A stretch of DNA of 64,000 nucleotides from Verrucomicrobiota bacterium (GCA_027493615.1 JAOSKK010000023.1:186001-250000); one strand, 5' to 3'; shown: positions 40,925-51,116, counted from the first letter of the stretch. Numbers and translations: made by a program. The notes: generated by a model not told the origin, from the letters alone.

Positions 40925-42229
40925 GTGTCCACCGAAGTCCTGAAGCCCCCGGCGCCGGCTGCCCCGGAAGTCCGCCACCTGCGGGACCTCTCACCCGCGC
41001 AGTGGAAGTCGGGAATCGCCGCCTGGCTGGGGTGGTTGTTCGACGGTCTGGACATGCACCTGTACACGCTGGTGGCGGCGCCGTTCGTGATGCAGTTGCT
41101 GGATGCCGCCAGCCCGGCTGATCCCGAGGTGAAGGCGAAGAGCTCGTGGATTCAGGCGGCGTTCCTCGTGGGCTGGGCGTTGGGCGGCGGCTTCTTCGGC
41201 CGGCTGGGCGACCGGCTCGGGCGCAGTCGCACGCTTGGGCTTACCATCCTGACGTATGCCCTGTTCACGGGTCTTGCGTTCTTCGCACAAACCTGGTGGC
41301 AACTGCTGATCTTCCGCTTCGTCGCGGCGCTGGGCATCGGCGGCGAATGGGCGGTGGGTTCGTCGTTGTTGTCGGAGACGTGGCCCAAACACTGGCGGCC
41401 ATGGATTGCCGCGGTGCTGCAGACGGCCGTGAATCTGGGGGTGCTGGGTGCGTGTGTGGCGGTGTACGCGCTGGCCACCCTGAGCGGGTATTGGGAACTG
41501 GATTACCAACCCCGCTGGGTCTTCCTCGTGGGCGTGCTGCCGGCCCTGCTCGTGTTCTGGATCCGCCGTCACGTGCCCGAGCCCGAGGAGTGGCGGCAGG
41601 CCCGGAACACCGTGGCGCGCCGCGGCCCCGGGGTGCGCGAGTTGTTCCGGGGCGACCTGCGCTGGATCACGCTCAAGACCATCGGTGTGTGCGCCCTGTC
41701 GCTGAGTGCCTGGTGGGCGTTCATGTTCTGGCACGCGCAGCATCTGCGGAACCTGCCCGAACTGGCGGATTGGACCGTGACCCAGCGCGAGCAACTGGTG
41801 AGCCGGACGTTCTTCGTGGTCATCGGCGTTTCCATTGCCGGCAACTTCTTCGGCGGCGCGCTGGCCAAGTGGCTGGGCTACCGGCGGGGCGTGGCGCTGA
41901 TGTGCCTGGGCTTCTTCCTCGCCATGGCGGGCGCGTTCGTGGTGCCCCGGAGTCACGAATCGCTGGTCTCGTTCTGGTTCCCGGCGGTCGGTTTCTTCTC
42001 GGGCGTGTTCGGGCTCTTCACGATGTATCTGCCGCCGCTGTTCCCGACCTTGCTGCGAACAACGGGCGCAGGCTTCTGTTACAACATCGGCAGGATCGCC
42101 GCCGCCGTGGGCACCGTGGTTTTTGGGTTGTTCGCCGACGTCGGGGATTTCCGGGTTGCGCTGCTCGCGGCGAGCGCGCTGTTCCCGCTGGCCATCGTGA
42201 TCGCGCTCACGCTTCCGGAGCCGACGTGA
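40925..42229 (+). CDS. MFS transporter, sugar/organic acid carrier-like
   Basis: Inner-membrane major facilitator of 434 residues with about 12 hydrophobic segments and an intact frame. The first cytoplasmic loop has motif A (FFGRLGDRLGRSRTLG), and ALGIGGEWAVGSSLLSETWP on helix 4-5 is typical of the sialate/lactate:H+ symporter (SHS) type. The GTG at 40925 is chosen because it precedes a short hydrophilic N-terminus (MSTEVLKPPAPAAPEV) and upstream codons are repeats. Substrate not determined; a monocarboxylate or sialic acid is possible, and a sialidase gene lies 8 kb away. The stop codon abuts repeat IR3. Confidence 0.85.
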   Translation: MSTEVLKPPAPAAPEVRHLRDLSPAQWKSGIAAWLGWLFDGLDMHLYTLVAAPFVMQLLDAASPADPEVKAKSSWIQAAFLVGWALGGGFFGRLGDRLGRSRTLGLTILTYALFTGLAFFAQTWWQLLIFRFVAALGIGGEWAVGSSLLSETWPKHWRPWIAAVLQTAVNLGVLGACVAVYALATLSGYWELDYQPRWVFLVGVLPALLVFWIRRHVPEPEEWRQARNTVARRGPGVRELFRGDLRWITLKTIGVCALSLSAWWAFMFWHAQHLRNLPELADWTVTQREQLVSRTFFVVIGVSIAGNFFGGALAKWLGYRRGVALMCLGFFLAMAGAFVVPRSHESLVSFWFPAVGFFSGVFGLFTMYLPPLFPTLLRTTGAGFCYNIGRIAAAVGTVVFGLFADVGDFRVALLAASALFPLAIVIALTLPEPT

Positions 42230-42230
42230 G

Positions 42231-42307
42231 ATTTCGAACATCGGGAATTGGGAGGAGGGGATCTCCGGCTCCCCGTAATCCCCTATGTTCGGAATCGGCG
42301 GAGAAAC
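42231..42307. repeat. IR3 inverted repeat, copy 2 (arms exchanged, diverged)
   Basis: The element starts right after the MFS stop codon (TGA 42227-42229). It contains TTTCGAACATCGGGAATTGG then CCCTATGTTCGGAATCGGCG, the two IR3 arms in the opposite order to copies 1 and 3. Probably part of the MFS transcript 3' end. Confidence 0.65.
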
Positions 42308-42425
42308 TCTCCTTGTCCCGGATCCTCCGCAGATCGGGGGGGGCTTACACGCCGGGCCGAAAGTTGGAGTGGTGCGCGAGGCGGCTTGGATCCACGATGC
42401 CCCGCCGAACGCGGTTCTTCACACC

Positions 42426-43229
42426 ATGAATGCCAGCGATTCTGAATCGGTTTCAGTCCCCTCGGATCCGACCGGGGAGACCTCGCCCGCTCCTCCCAGC
42501 GCTCTCGCGGCGCGACCTTTCAACGTCTACGCCGCGCCGGGCGAGGTGGTTGACGAGGTACGAGCCCGTCCTCCGTCGACCGCGAACTGGGTCGTGCCGA
42601 TGCTGTTGCTGATGGTCGTGTCCACCGTTGGGGCCTGGCTGGTGTTCAGCCAACCGGCATTCCAGCAGCAGCAGGACGAGGCGCAGGCAAGGTTCATGCA
42701 GCGGTTGGTCGAGAAGGGCAAAGTGCCGCCCGAGGCGGCCGCGGCCCAGGACACGGCGACGCCGCGCAGCACGCTGAAGTACACGTTGGGGCCGACGGCG
42801 GGAGCGATCGTCACGTCGTTGGCGGCGCCGTTCTGGGGAGCGCTGCTCCTCTGGATCATCGGGGCCAAGCTGCTCAAAGGCGGCTTCAGCTATGGCAAGG
42901 CGCTCGAGGCGGCGGGGCTGGCGTGCATGATCGACGTGCTGGGAGCGCTGGTGAAGACCCTGCTGATCCTGGCCACGGCGAACCTGCAGGCCACGGTCAG
43001 CCCGGCCCTGGCGTTGCGCGAGGTGGACTGGTTCAACCCGGCGCATCTCGCGCTCGTGTCGCTGGACCTGTTCGCCCTCTGGCTGTACGCGGTGCGGGCG
43101 GTGGCGATGGCGCGGCTGGGCAGGCTGCGTCTGGGGGTCTGCCTGGCGTCGATGTTCGGATGCTACGCCGGTCTGGTGGGGCTCATGATGGGCGTGATGT
43201 TGGGGTTCCGCGCGCTCCTCGGCCTGTAA
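42426..43229 (+). CDS. Yip1-family membrane protein
   Basis: Membrane protein of 267 residues. A cytoplasmic Pro/Ser-rich N-terminus leads to FNVYAAPGEVVDEVRARPPS, the usual opening of bacterial Yip1-domain proteins, then about five membrane segments (NWVVPMLLLMVVSTVGAWLV and later LASMFGCYAGLVGLMMGVML). The ATG at 42426 is preferred over an upstream frame that begins in repeat IR3. It lies 67 bp upstream of the MacA-like gene on the same strand and may be co-transcribed. Function unknown; the family is often linked to transport or membrane organisation. Confidence 0.78.
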   Translation: MNASDSESVSVPSDPTGETSPAPPSALAARPFNVYAAPGEVVDEVRARPPSTANWVVPMLLLMVVSTVGAWLVFSQPAFQQQQDEAQARFMQRLVEKGKVPPEAAAAQDTATPRSTLKYTLGPTAGAIVTSLAAPFWGALLLWIIGAKLLKGGFSYGKALEAAGLACMIDVLGALVKTLLILATANLQATVSPALALREVDWFNPAHLALVSLDLFALWLYAVRAVAMARLGRLRLGVCLASMFGCYAGLVGLMMGVMLGFRALLGL

Positions 43230-43296
43230 CGACCACCCAGGCGGGCGGAATCCGCGAAACAAACCGGTCGTCGGTCTGTCTTAACCCTCAAGCGAC

Positions 43297-44756
43297 ATGG
43301 CCAAGTCAAAGTCCAAAGGACGCAAGCTGCTGGTGTTTACGATCCTCGTCCTCGTGCTCGGCGGGCTGGGCACGGCGGCGATGCTCCGGAAGCGCGAGGT
43401 GGTCCTCACGGTGCAGACCGACAAGGTGACGCGGCGGAACCTCACGGAGCTGGTGCCGGCCAACGGCCGCATCCAACCGGTCTTCTACGTCAAGATCAGC
43501 CCGGAGGTCAGCGCCGAGATCATCGAACTGCCGGTGCGCGAAGGCCAGTTCGTCAAGCGCGGCGACCTGCTGGTCAAGCTCAAACCGGACGTCTACCAGG
43601 CGCAACGCAACTCCTCCGAGGCCAGCTACAAGGCTTCCCTCTCCAGCCGCACCACCGCCACGGCCACCCTCGCCCGCGCCGAGGCCGAGTTCCGGCGCCA
43701 GGAGGCCCTCTTCAAGAACAGCCTGGTGTCCGAGTCCATCTACGTCGACGCCCGGACCACCTACGAGATCGCCAAGGCCCAGCTCGAGAGCGCCACCCAC
43801 CAGGTCGCCATGGCCCGGGCCGCCCTCGACCGCGCCGAGGAGGACCTCAGCAAAACGGTCATCCACTCGCCCCTCGATGGCGTCATCATCCGGCTCAACT
43901 CCCAGCTCGGCGAACGGGTCGTCGGCACCGCCATGATGGCCGGCACCGAGATCATGACCATCGCCGACCTCAACGAGATGGAGGCGCGCGTGGACATCGG
44001 CGAGATCGACGTCGTCCTCATGCAGACGGGCCAGACGGCCCGCCTCGAGGTCGACGCCTTCAAGGACCGCAAGTTCACCGGCACCGTCACCGAGATCGCC
44101 AACTCCTCCAAAGGCCTGACTCTCGGCTCGGGGGCGGGATGGGCGGCAGTTCCCAGGACGCCACCAAGTTCGAGGTCAAGATCCGCATCAAGGAGAAGGA
44201 AACCTTCCGGCCCGGCATGTCCGTCACCGCCGAGATCGAAACCCGCTACCGCACCAACGTCCTCACCGTCCCCATCGCCAGCGTCACCACCCGCGTCCCG
44301 AAGTCGGACGCGGCCAAGGGAAAACCGGGAGCTGCCGCCAACGGCACCAACACGGTCGCCTCCACCAACGGCCCCGCCGTGTCCGAACCGGCCTCCGCTG
44401 CGTCCCCCGGCACGAAGCCCTCCGGCACGGCTCCCGCGACCGCCGAGGCGAACGCCACCAACACCACGAGCAGCACAAACGCCGCCGGCGGGCTCGGCCC
44501 CAAGAAGCCCGGGGACGCGCCCAAACCGATCGAGGTGGTCTTCGTCAAAGACGGCGACGTGGCCCGCCAGGTCCCGGTCAAGCGCGGCATCAGCGACGAC
44601 AACCACACCGAGATCCTCGAGGGGTTGAGCGAGGGCCAGGAAGTCGTCTCCGGCGGCTTCAAGGCCATCAGCCGCGAACTCGAGGACGGCAAGAAGATCA
44701 AGGTGGGCCCGCCCGCCTTCGAGAAGGGCGGCCCGACGGAGCGCAAGGCGTCATGA
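43297..44756 (+). CDS. MacA-like periplasmic adaptor of an ABC exporter (one frameshift)
   Basis: Membrane-fusion (HlyD/MacA) protein of about 486 residues anchored by one N-terminal helix ([20 protein letters not shown]). The barrel-sandwich halves are [19 protein letters not shown] and [20 protein letters not shown], flanking a coiled coil rich in Ala, Glu and Arg. One G is missing at 44136-44138; the repair gives [21 protein letters not shown] Thr/Asn/Ala-rich insertion (about 70 residues) interrupts the last domain before [16 protein letters not shown]. It overlaps the ATPase gene by 4 bp and should link that pump to an outer-membrane channel encoded elsewhere. Confidence 0.88.
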
Positions 44757-45439
44757 GCCTGATCCGTCTCGAACACATCGCGCGTCGCTACGAGATGGGG
44801 AGCGAGACCATCCACGCGCTGCGGGAGGTCTCGCTGACAGTCGATCGCGCCGAGTACCTGGCCATCATGGGGCCTTCCGGTTCGGGCAAGTCGACCTTGA
44901 TGAACCTGATCGGTTGTCTGGACTCACCCACCTCCGGCAAGTACGAGCTCAACGGGGTGGATGTGAGCGACATGGACGACAACGATCTGGCGGAGGTGCG
45001 CAACAAGGAGATCGGGTTCGTGTTTCAGACCTTCAACCTGCTGCCGCGGGCCAGCGCGCTGCACAATGTCGAACTGCCCCTCATCTACGCGGGGGTGCCG
45101 GCGGGCGAACGTCGTCAGATCGCCATCGAGGCGCTCCGCAACGTGGGTTTGGGCGACCGCATGACGCACAAGCCGAACGAGATGTCCGGCGGCCAGCGCC
45201 AGCGGGTGGCCGTGGCGCGCGCGCTGGTCAACCGGCCGTCCATCCTGCTGGCCGACGAACCCACGGGCAACCTCGACTCCAAGACGGGGGCCGAGATCAT
45301 GGAACTGTTCGAGACCCTGGCCGCGGCCGGGAACACCATCATCGTGGTCACCCATGAGGAGGACGTGGCCAGGCACGCGCGCCGGGTGGTGCGCATCCGC
45401 GACGGCCTCATCGCCAGCGACGAACGCGTCCTGCGCTGA
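44753..45439 (+). CDS. MacB/LolD-type ABC transporter ATP-binding protein
   Basis: ATPase of 228 residues. Walker A is [15 protein letters not shown], the Q-loop [12 protein letters not shown], the signature [16 protein letters not shown], Walker [13 protein letters not shown] and the H-loop VVTHEEDVA. The insertion after the Q-loop and the partner genes fit the MacB/LolD branch. The start ATG overlaps the adaptor stop (ATGA). It should energise the two FtsX-like permeases downstream. Intact frame. Confidence 0.93.
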   Translation: MSLIRLEHIARRYEMGSETIHALREVSLTVDRAEYLAIMGPSGSGKSTLMNLIGCLDSPTSGKYELNGVDVSDMDDNDLAEVRNKEIGFVFQTFNLLPRASALHNVELPLIYAGVPAGERRQIAIEALRNVGLGDRMTHKPNEMSGGQRQRVAVARALVNRPSILLADEPTGNLDSKTGAEIMELFETLAAAGNTIIVVTHEEDVARHARRVVRIRDGLIASDERVLR

Positions 45440-45445
45440 CCGGTC

Positions 45446-46675
45446 ATGCGCCTGCTGAGCGAAGCCCTGGAAAGCCTCTGGATCGCCTGGGACGCCATCC
45501 GCGCGAACAAGCTGCGCGCCGGCCTCACGACCCTCGGCATCATCATCGGCATTGTCACCGTGACCCTGATGGGCACAGCCATCCAGGGGCTTCGGCGCGG
45601 CTTCACCCAAAGCATTGCGATGCTGGGGACGGACAACCTGTACGTGCAGCGCTTTGACTGGTTCATCAACTCGCGCGAGCAGTGGATGGAGCAGAACCGG
45701 CGGCGCAGCCTCAACGTGGCCCAGTTCCGCGAGTTCGAACGCCAGATGGTCGGCGCCCTGGCCGTGGCGCCCGAGGCCGAAACCTTCCAGCCCGTGCGAC
45801 GGGAGAAGCGCAACGCGAGCAGCGTCCGCGTCGTGGGCACCACCGAGCAGTTCCTGCTGACCGCTGGCTTGACCGTGGCTCAGGGCCGCTTCCTCACGCG
45901 CGAGGAGGCGCGGGGCGGGCGGCCGGTGTGCGTGCTGGGCGCGTCCGTGGCGGACAGCCTGTTTCTGCACGGCTCGCCCTTGGGCCAGCGGGTCGACCTG
46001 GGCGGACGCCCGTTCGAGGTCGTGGGGGTGCTGGACCGGTTGGGCGAGTTCCTCGGCGCGTTCAACCTGGACAACCAGGTCATGATCCCGCTCGAGCAGT
46101 TTCGCACCACGTTCTGGCACGACCCCGATCTCACCATCCAGGTCAAGGCCGGCGCCGTCGAACGCCTCGACGAGGTGCGCGAGGAGGTGCGCGGTCTGAT
46201 GCGCAAGATCCGCCGGGTGCGCCCGGGTCAGCCGGACGACTTCGCGATCAACCAGCAGGACCAGTTTCTCAAGACCTTTAACCGGGTGATCGGGACCATC
46301 GCGTCCGTGGGCCTGTTCATCACCGGGCTGTCGCTGTTTGTGGGCGGCATTGGGATCATGAACATCATGTTCGTCTCCGTCGCCGAGCGCACCAAGGAGA
46401 TCGGCATCCGCAAGGCCATCGGGGCCAAGCGACGGGCCATTCTGCTCCAGTTCCTGATCGAGGCGGCCGCCATCTGCCTGTTCGGCGGGCTCATCGGGCT
46501 GGCCATCGCGTGGCCCGTGACGCTGCTGCTGCAGCGGGTCCTGCCGGCCACGATGTCGCCGCTCATCGTGAGCGTTGCCATCGGCGTGTCCCTGCTGACC
46601 GGCGTCGTGGCGGGTTTCCTGCCGGCGTGGCGCGCGGCGCGGCTCAATCCCGTGGACGCCTTGCGCAATGAATGA
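45446..46675 (+). CDS. MacB-like ABC transporter permease (FtsX domain), first copy
   Basis: Inner-membrane permease of 409 residues. The N-terminal helix is in KLRAGLTTLGIIIGIVTVTL, a large periplasmic MacB-PCD domain follows, and the C-terminal FtsX domain has GIGIMNIMFVSVAERTKEIG and KAIGAKRRAILLQFLIEA, the family signature. The ATPase is a separate gene just upstream, unlike fused E. coli MacB. It overlaps the next permease by 8 bp. A heterodimer of the two permeases is likely. Confidence 0.92.
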   Translation: MRLLSEALESLWIAWDAIRANKLRAGLTTLGIIIGIVTVTLMGTAIQGLRRGFTQSIAMLGTDNLYVQRFDWFINSREQWMEQNRRRSLNVAQFREFERQMVGALAVAPEAETFQPVRREKRNASSVRVVGTTEQFLLTAGLTVAQGRFLTREEARGGRPVCVLGASVADSLFLHGSPLGQRVDLGGRPFEVVGVLDRLGEFLGAFNLDNQVMIPLEQFRTTFWHDPDLTIQVKAGAVERLDEVREEVRGLMRKIRRVRPGQPDDFAINQQDQFLKTFNRVIGTIASVGLFITGLSLFVGGIGIMNIMFVSVAERTKEIGIRKAIGAKRRAILLQFLIEAAAICLFGGLIGLAIAWPVTLLLQRVLPATMSPLIVSVAIGVSLLTGVVAGFLPAWRAARLNPVDALRNE

Positions 46676-47966
46676 GGCCTCCGTCATGGGGACGCTCCGG
46701 AGGCGACGCCCCCGCGCCGCGATCCTGCTGTGGGCGGAGGTGAAGGAGAGCTTCGCGATGGCGATGGCCGCGCTGGCGGCGCACAAGCTCCGGTCGGCCC
46801 TCACCCTCCTCGGGGTGCTTGTCGGCGTGTTCTCGATCATCGTGGTGATGACCGCCGTGCGGGTGCTACAGCAGAACATCGAGACCGAGCTGAGCCAGTT
46901 GGGCAGCCATACCTTCCAGATCCGGAAATGGCCCGCCGTCCACTTCGGCGGACCGGCCGACTTCGAGAAGTACTGGCGGCGGAAGAACATCTCCTACGCC
47001 CACGGCCGCGCCGTGATTGACCGCGCCACGCTCGCGGCCACCGTCGGGCTGCAGCGTTACCTCTGGGCCGGCGAGGCCTTGTCGCGCTACGAGAAGACGC
47101 CGCCCAACGCCAGTCTGGTGGGTGCCACGCCCGGCGCCTTCCCCGCCCGCAACTGGGTGGTGGCCGAGGGACGCAGTCTGACCGAGGCCGATGTGGACGG
47201 GGCCCGGGACGTGTGTGTGCTCGCGGCTGGTCTGGCCAAGACGCTGTTCCCGTTCGGTTCCGCGCTGGGAGAGCGGGTCAAGCTCGACGGTCTGGGCTAC
47301 CTCGTCGTGGGCGTGCTCGAGGCGAAAGGCGCCGCGCTGGGGAGCCAGCAGGAGAACTTCGCGGTGATCCCGCTCACCACCGGCATGAACCGCTACGGGC
47401 GGATCTGGCAGAGCCTCGACATCCTGGTCCAGGCCACCAGCCAGCCGGCCTACGACGACACCGTGGAGCAGGTGCGCGGCATCTTGCGGGCCGTGCGCAA
47501 GGTCGAGCCGGGGGCCGAAGATGACTTCGAGGTGTTCTCGAACGACTCGCTCATCGCGCAGTTCAAGAGCTTCACGCTGACGGTGCGGATCGGGGTGGCG
47601 GTGATCAGCTCGATCGCCCTGCTGGCGGCCGGCATCGGCATCATGAACATCATGCTGGTGTCGGTCACCGAGCGCACCCGCGAGATCGGCATCCGGCGCG
47701 CCGTGGGCGCCAAGCGGCGGAACATCATGACTCAGTTCATCATCGAGGCCATCGTGCTGTGCCAGGTGGGCGGGATCATCGGGGTCGCGCTGGGCGTCGC
47801 GGGCGGCAACATCGCCGCCTACCTGCTTGAAGTCCCGCCGGTCATCCCGGTGGACTGGGTGCTTTTCGGCCTGCTCATCTGCTCGGCTGTCGGGGTCATC
47901 TTCGGCACCTACCCCGCCGTCAAGGCCGCCCACCTCGACCCCATCGAGTCGCTGCGCTACGAGTAG
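46668..47966 (+). CDS. MacB-like ABC transporter permease (FtsX domain), second copy
   Basis: Permease of 432 residues, paralogous to the gene it overlaps. KLRSALTLLGVLVGVFSIIV is the first helix, and GIGIMNIMLVSVTERTREIG and RAVGAKRRNIMTQFIIEA give the FtsX signature. The periplasmic domain differs from the first copy, including an insertion RKWPAVHFGGPADFEKYW. Last gene of the exporter operon. Substrate unknown; MacAB relatives export peptides, siderophores or lipoproteins. Confidence 0.92.
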   Translation: MNEASVMGTLRRRRPRAAILLWAEVKESFAMAMAALAAHKLRSALTLLGVLVGVFSIIVVMTAVRVLQQNIETELSQLGSHTFQIRKWPAVHFGGPADFEKYWRRKNISYAHGRAVIDRATLAATVGLQRYLWAGEALSRYEKTPPNASLVGATPGAFPARNWVVAEGRSLTEADVDGARDVCVLAAGLAKTLFPFGSALGERVKLDGLGYLVVGVLEAKGAALGSQQENFAVIPLTTGMNRYGRIWQSLDILVQATSQPAYDDTVEQVRGILRAVRKVEPGAEDDFEVFSNDSLIAQFKSFTLTVRIGVAVISSIALLAAGIGIMNIMLVSVTERTREIGIRRAVGAKRRNIMTQFIIEAIVLCQVGGIIGVALGVAGGNIAAYLLEVPPVIPVDWVLFGLLICSAVGVIFGTYPAVKAAHLDPIESLRYE

Positions 47967-47978
47967 CCTGCGCGCGGT

Positions 47979-48080
47979 TCAACGCTCGATGCGCCGGAAC
48001 CGGACGATGTAATTGTCCCGCAGGAAATCGAGCGTCTCGATCACCGCGAATCCGGCCGCCTCGATCTCCGCCGTGAACAC
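47979..48080 (-). pseudogene. 3' fragment of a gene, methyltransferase-like C-terminus
   Basis: Thirty-three codons on the minus strand end at a TGA (47981-47979) and read EIEAAGFAVIETLDFL then DNYIVRFRRIER. This resembles the last strands of SAM-dependent methyltransferases, where an AAGF segment precedes an antiparallel strand pair. Upstream the frame is closed by a stop within 20 bp and no other frame continues it, so only the tail of a former gene seems to remain. Family assignment is tentative. Confidence 0.4.
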
Positions 48081-48174
48081 CTTTCCTGAAACCTGTCAGT
48101 GACGCCGCGGGTATTGACGGACGTGGGCAGCGTCGGTTGCCCCGCGCAACGAAACCTGAAAGCACGTCTTTGCC

Positions 48175-48749
48175 ATGAAATCCTTGTCTGCAGGCATCGG
48201 TTGGACCGCGGCGCTCGCTGCGGGCCTCATGTTCACCTTGAACGCCGACCCGGAGTCCTCCGGTCGGTTCCACTTCGACCGGCTCCCCCTGCCCGCCGGC
48301 GGCGGCGAGTGCATCGAGGTGCAGGTCACCAGCAACCTCATCCGCATGGCCGCCCGCCTGGTTGAACGTCATGAACCCGACATCGCCCAACTCCTCCGCG
48401 GCCTGGAGTCGGTCCACGTCAACGTCGTGGGTCTCGACGACCAGAACCGCGGCCAGGTCCGCACCCGCTTCGAGGCGTTGCGCACCGACCTCGAAGCCCA
48501 GGGCTGGCAGCGCGTCGTCAACGTCCGTCAGGCGCAGGAGGACGTGGGCGTTTATCTCAAGACCCGTGGGGAGGAGGCCGTCGAGGGCGTCGTGGTCACC
48601 GTGATCGAAGGGGGCGCGAGGCGGTCCTCGTCAACGTCGTGGGGGACCTGCGTCCCGAGAAGTTCGCGGAGGTGGGCGAACGGCTCAACATCGAGCCGCT
48701 CCGCAAACTGCACCTGAAGGCGGAAACGAAAGCCGCCGAGGCGAAGTAG
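48175..48749 (+). CDS. Exported DUF4252-like protein (one frameshift)
   Basis: About 190 residues: signal peptide (MKSLSAGIGWTAALAAGLMF), then RFHFDRLPLPAGGGECIEVQ, GLESVHVNVVGLDDQ and DVGVYLKTRGEEAVEGVVVT, the strand-helix pattern of DUF4252. One base is missing near 48608-48618; the repair gives EAVLVNVVGDLRPEKFAEVG and an end LHLKAETKAAEAK at 48749. DUF4252 proteins are usually periplasmic and of unknown role, often near sigma-factor genes, though none is here. A second related gene follows after a repeat-filled gap. Confidence 0.75.
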
Positions 48750-48843
48750 AGGCATCCTGCGCCCGCGTCCACAGGCAGCGCTCGATTCCCTGGTTACCCT
48801 CAAACCCTGACCCGCCATGACCACCCTCCCTGCCCCCGCTTCC

Positions 48844-48969
48844 CTCATCCCCGATGTTCGTAATCGGTGGAGGGACTTCCCGCCTGCGATTCTCCGCCGA
48901 TTACGTACATCGGGGATGAGGCTGGGGGAGGCGCTCCCTGAACCTGTGGTGCGGGCGTCCCGCCTGCAC
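48844..48969. repeat. IR3 copy 3 (48844-48920) and REP1 copy (48945-48969)
   Basis: IR3 arms: CCCCGATGTTCGTAATCGG near 48849 and CCGATTACGTACATCGGGG near 48896, spaced like copy 1. REP1 is in reverse orientation (TGTGGTGCGGGCGTCCCGCC then TGCAC). They occupy the gap between the two DUF4252-like genes. Confidence 0.75.
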
Positions 48970-49086
48970 TCCCGGGGTTCATGGGCGCGGGGCATGGCTG
49001 CGGAGGCCGGGGGAGCGCTCCATGGACCCGAATGCCGAAGCGGGAACGGAGCATGCAGACGGGACACCCAGCGCGGTCCGTCCTGG

Positions 49087-49636
49087 ATGCTGTCGGCGGC
49101 GCTCGCTGTGGGTCTGCTGCTGACAGTCGCGGGGTGTTCACGGCCGGCCCGCGATTTCCAGCGCTGTGCAGGCGGCGCTGATCGAGCACAGCAGCTGCGA
49201 ATGGCAGCGGACCATCCGCGTCGGCATCCCGGCCGGCCTCTTCAGCGTGGCCCGCTGGGGCTTGCGCTTCGTCGACATCGAACCCGAGGCCCGCGCCGCC
49301 CTCGACACCATGCACGGGGTGCGCGTGGCCATCTACCAACGCGCCCACGGCGACGCCGACCGCGCCGCCATGCTGGCTGCCGCCGACACCGCCCTGTCGG
49401 CGCGCGGTTGGGAACGGATCGTGGGCGTGCTCGAACGCAAGGAGATGGTGGCCGTGTACCTGCCCGGCCAAATGAAGGCGGGCGACCTCCTCGAACTGTG
49501 CGTCGTGGTGTTTGACGGCGAACAGCTCGTGTTGGTCTCGGGTCGGGCCGACCCCGAGCCTTTGGTCGAACTTGCGCTGCACCACACGGCCGAGCAGCGG
49601 ACCCACTGGTTCGCGCACGCCCGGACCGGCCGGTGA
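49087..49636 (+). CDS. DUF4252-like lipoprotein (one frameshift)
   Basis: About 183 residues. MLSAALAVGLLLTVAGCSRP is a lipoprotein signal with lipobox TVAGC, so the mature protein is probably membrane anchored. The frame must shift near 49138-49150 to continue ISSAVQAALIEHSSCEW. The rest (IPAGLFSVARWGLRFVDIEP, HGVRVAIYQRA, ERIVGVLERKEMVAVYLPG) parallels the upstream DUF4252 protein. The start at 49087 is the only ATG placed for a signal peptide; upstream codons lie in repeats. A diverged duplicate of the 48175-48749 gene. Confidence 0.62.
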
Positions 49637-49695
49637 GGGTACCCCCTCCCCCACGCCTCCGGCGTTGCCTTCCGGACCTGCTCAGGGCCGGGACA

Positions 49696-49720
49696 GTGCA
49701 GGCGGGACGCCCGCACCACA
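49696..49720 (+). repeat. REP1 copy, exact consensus
   Basis: GTGCAGGCGGGACGCCCGCA followed by CCACA. This copy has the perfect GCGGG-ACG-CCCGC hairpin and serves as the consensus used here. It lies between the convergent DUF4252-like lipoprotein and sialidase genes. Confidence 0.85.
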
Positions 49721-49795
49721 AGCTTCAGGCAGAGCGACCTGTGCAGGCCCAAACTGCCCACGGGCCATGAACCGACCAGGCAGGATGCCCGTTCT

Positions 49796-51116
49796 TCATT
49801 CTGCCTTCTGCACTTCGGTCTGCGGGGAGCTTGACCGCGCCGGGTCGGGTGTCGCGTCGCCGGCTTGGATCCAAGCCAGGTTGAAGTGGGCGTGTTTGAT
49901 GGACTTGGCGGCGGGATCCCCGTCCACGTCCCGCGGCAGGTTGCGGCGGTTGAGGTGGAAGCTGTAGGTGGCGTGGAGGGTTCCGTCGCGGGCCTCGAGG
50001 ATGGACGGGTAATGATAGGCTCCAGCCTCCGGACCGGGCGGGTCCTGCTCAAGGCTGCGCTGCCATTTCCAGGAGCGTCCTTCGTCGTCGGACAAACGCA
50101 CCACGAGCCGGTGACGCCCCTGTTCGGTGTCGTTGTTGATGAGCAGCCAGTGACCGTTCCGCAGCCGGATGAGCTCGGCGCCGGTGCCGGAGTTGGGATG
50201 CTCGCTGTCGGTCACGGCGCTCCAGGTGGCGCCGCGGTCCCGGGACTCGGCCTGGAGGAGGCGCTTGGGGGGCGGGCCGTTGTCGCGCATCAGCGTGTAG
50301 AGCGAGCCGTCCTGCCGCTGGACCACACTGGGCTGGATGTTGCCGGCGCCGACCAGCGGGGCGCTTGTGTGCCACGTTTGTCCCCAGTCGTCGGTGAAGG
50401 CCATCAGCGAGAAGCTGAAACCGTCGTGGTACAGAGGAACGATGAGGCGTTGCCCGTCGATCAGCAGCGGATGGGCGCGGGTCATCCAGCCCAGGCGGCA
50501 GTACAGCTTGTCGGTCGCGTGTTGCCGCATGGCGGTGAGGAACTCGTCGGCCTCACGACGCGTGCGGCCGGTGAGTTCCAGGGCGGCGAGCCGGCGTTCG
50601 AGTTCGGGCAGGCGGCGGTTCACCTCCGCCTCGAACTCGGGTCCGGGCTTCGGATGCAGCACCTCGCTCGTCTCCCCAGCGGGGCGGGCCGTCGCCGTCG
50701 TAATCGCGGCTGATCCGGTACTTGAGGAGCGCGCTCTCCCAGGTGTTGGCGAGGATGGTGGTGTGGAACAGCCAGAGCCGCCCGTCGGGATCCACGAACA
50801 GGCACGGGTTGCCGTCCGGGAACGCCGGCGTGTCCGCCAGCACAAACGGCGGCGACCACCCGCGTTCCCCGGCCCGGCGGCGGGCGCCGAGGATCTGCAC
50901 GTCGTCGGCCGTGCGTTCCCCCGTGCCGCGGAACCAGCACACGAGCAGGTCGCCCCGCGGGGTCTCGACCACACACGAGGCGTGGTTGTGGAGCACTTCG
51001 AGAGGGAAGATGAGTTCGGCCTCGTGGAACGGCGCTTCCGCCGCGCGCGGAGACACGACCGGGCCCACCGCGCCGAGCAGCGCGACGCCCCCGAGGATCA
51101 GCCAACGGTTGGACAT
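49796..51116 (-). CDS. Exo-alpha-sialidase/BNR-repeat protein (one frameshift)
   Basis: Secreted six-bladed propeller of about 440 residues in the sialidase (BNR/Asp-box) superfamily. A signal peptide begins at 51116 (MSNRWLILGGVALLGAVGPV). Asp-box-type motifs are WGQTWH, RGATWS and EGRSWKW. PRGDLLVCWFRGTGERTADD and ELIRLRNGHWLLINNDT are typical verrucomicrobial variants. One G is missing (coding) at 50674-50677; the repair gives PPRWGETSEVLHPKPG. True sialidase activity is unproven, since many BNR relatives act on other substrates. pyrE lies 59 bp upstream on the same strand. Confidence 0.8.
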
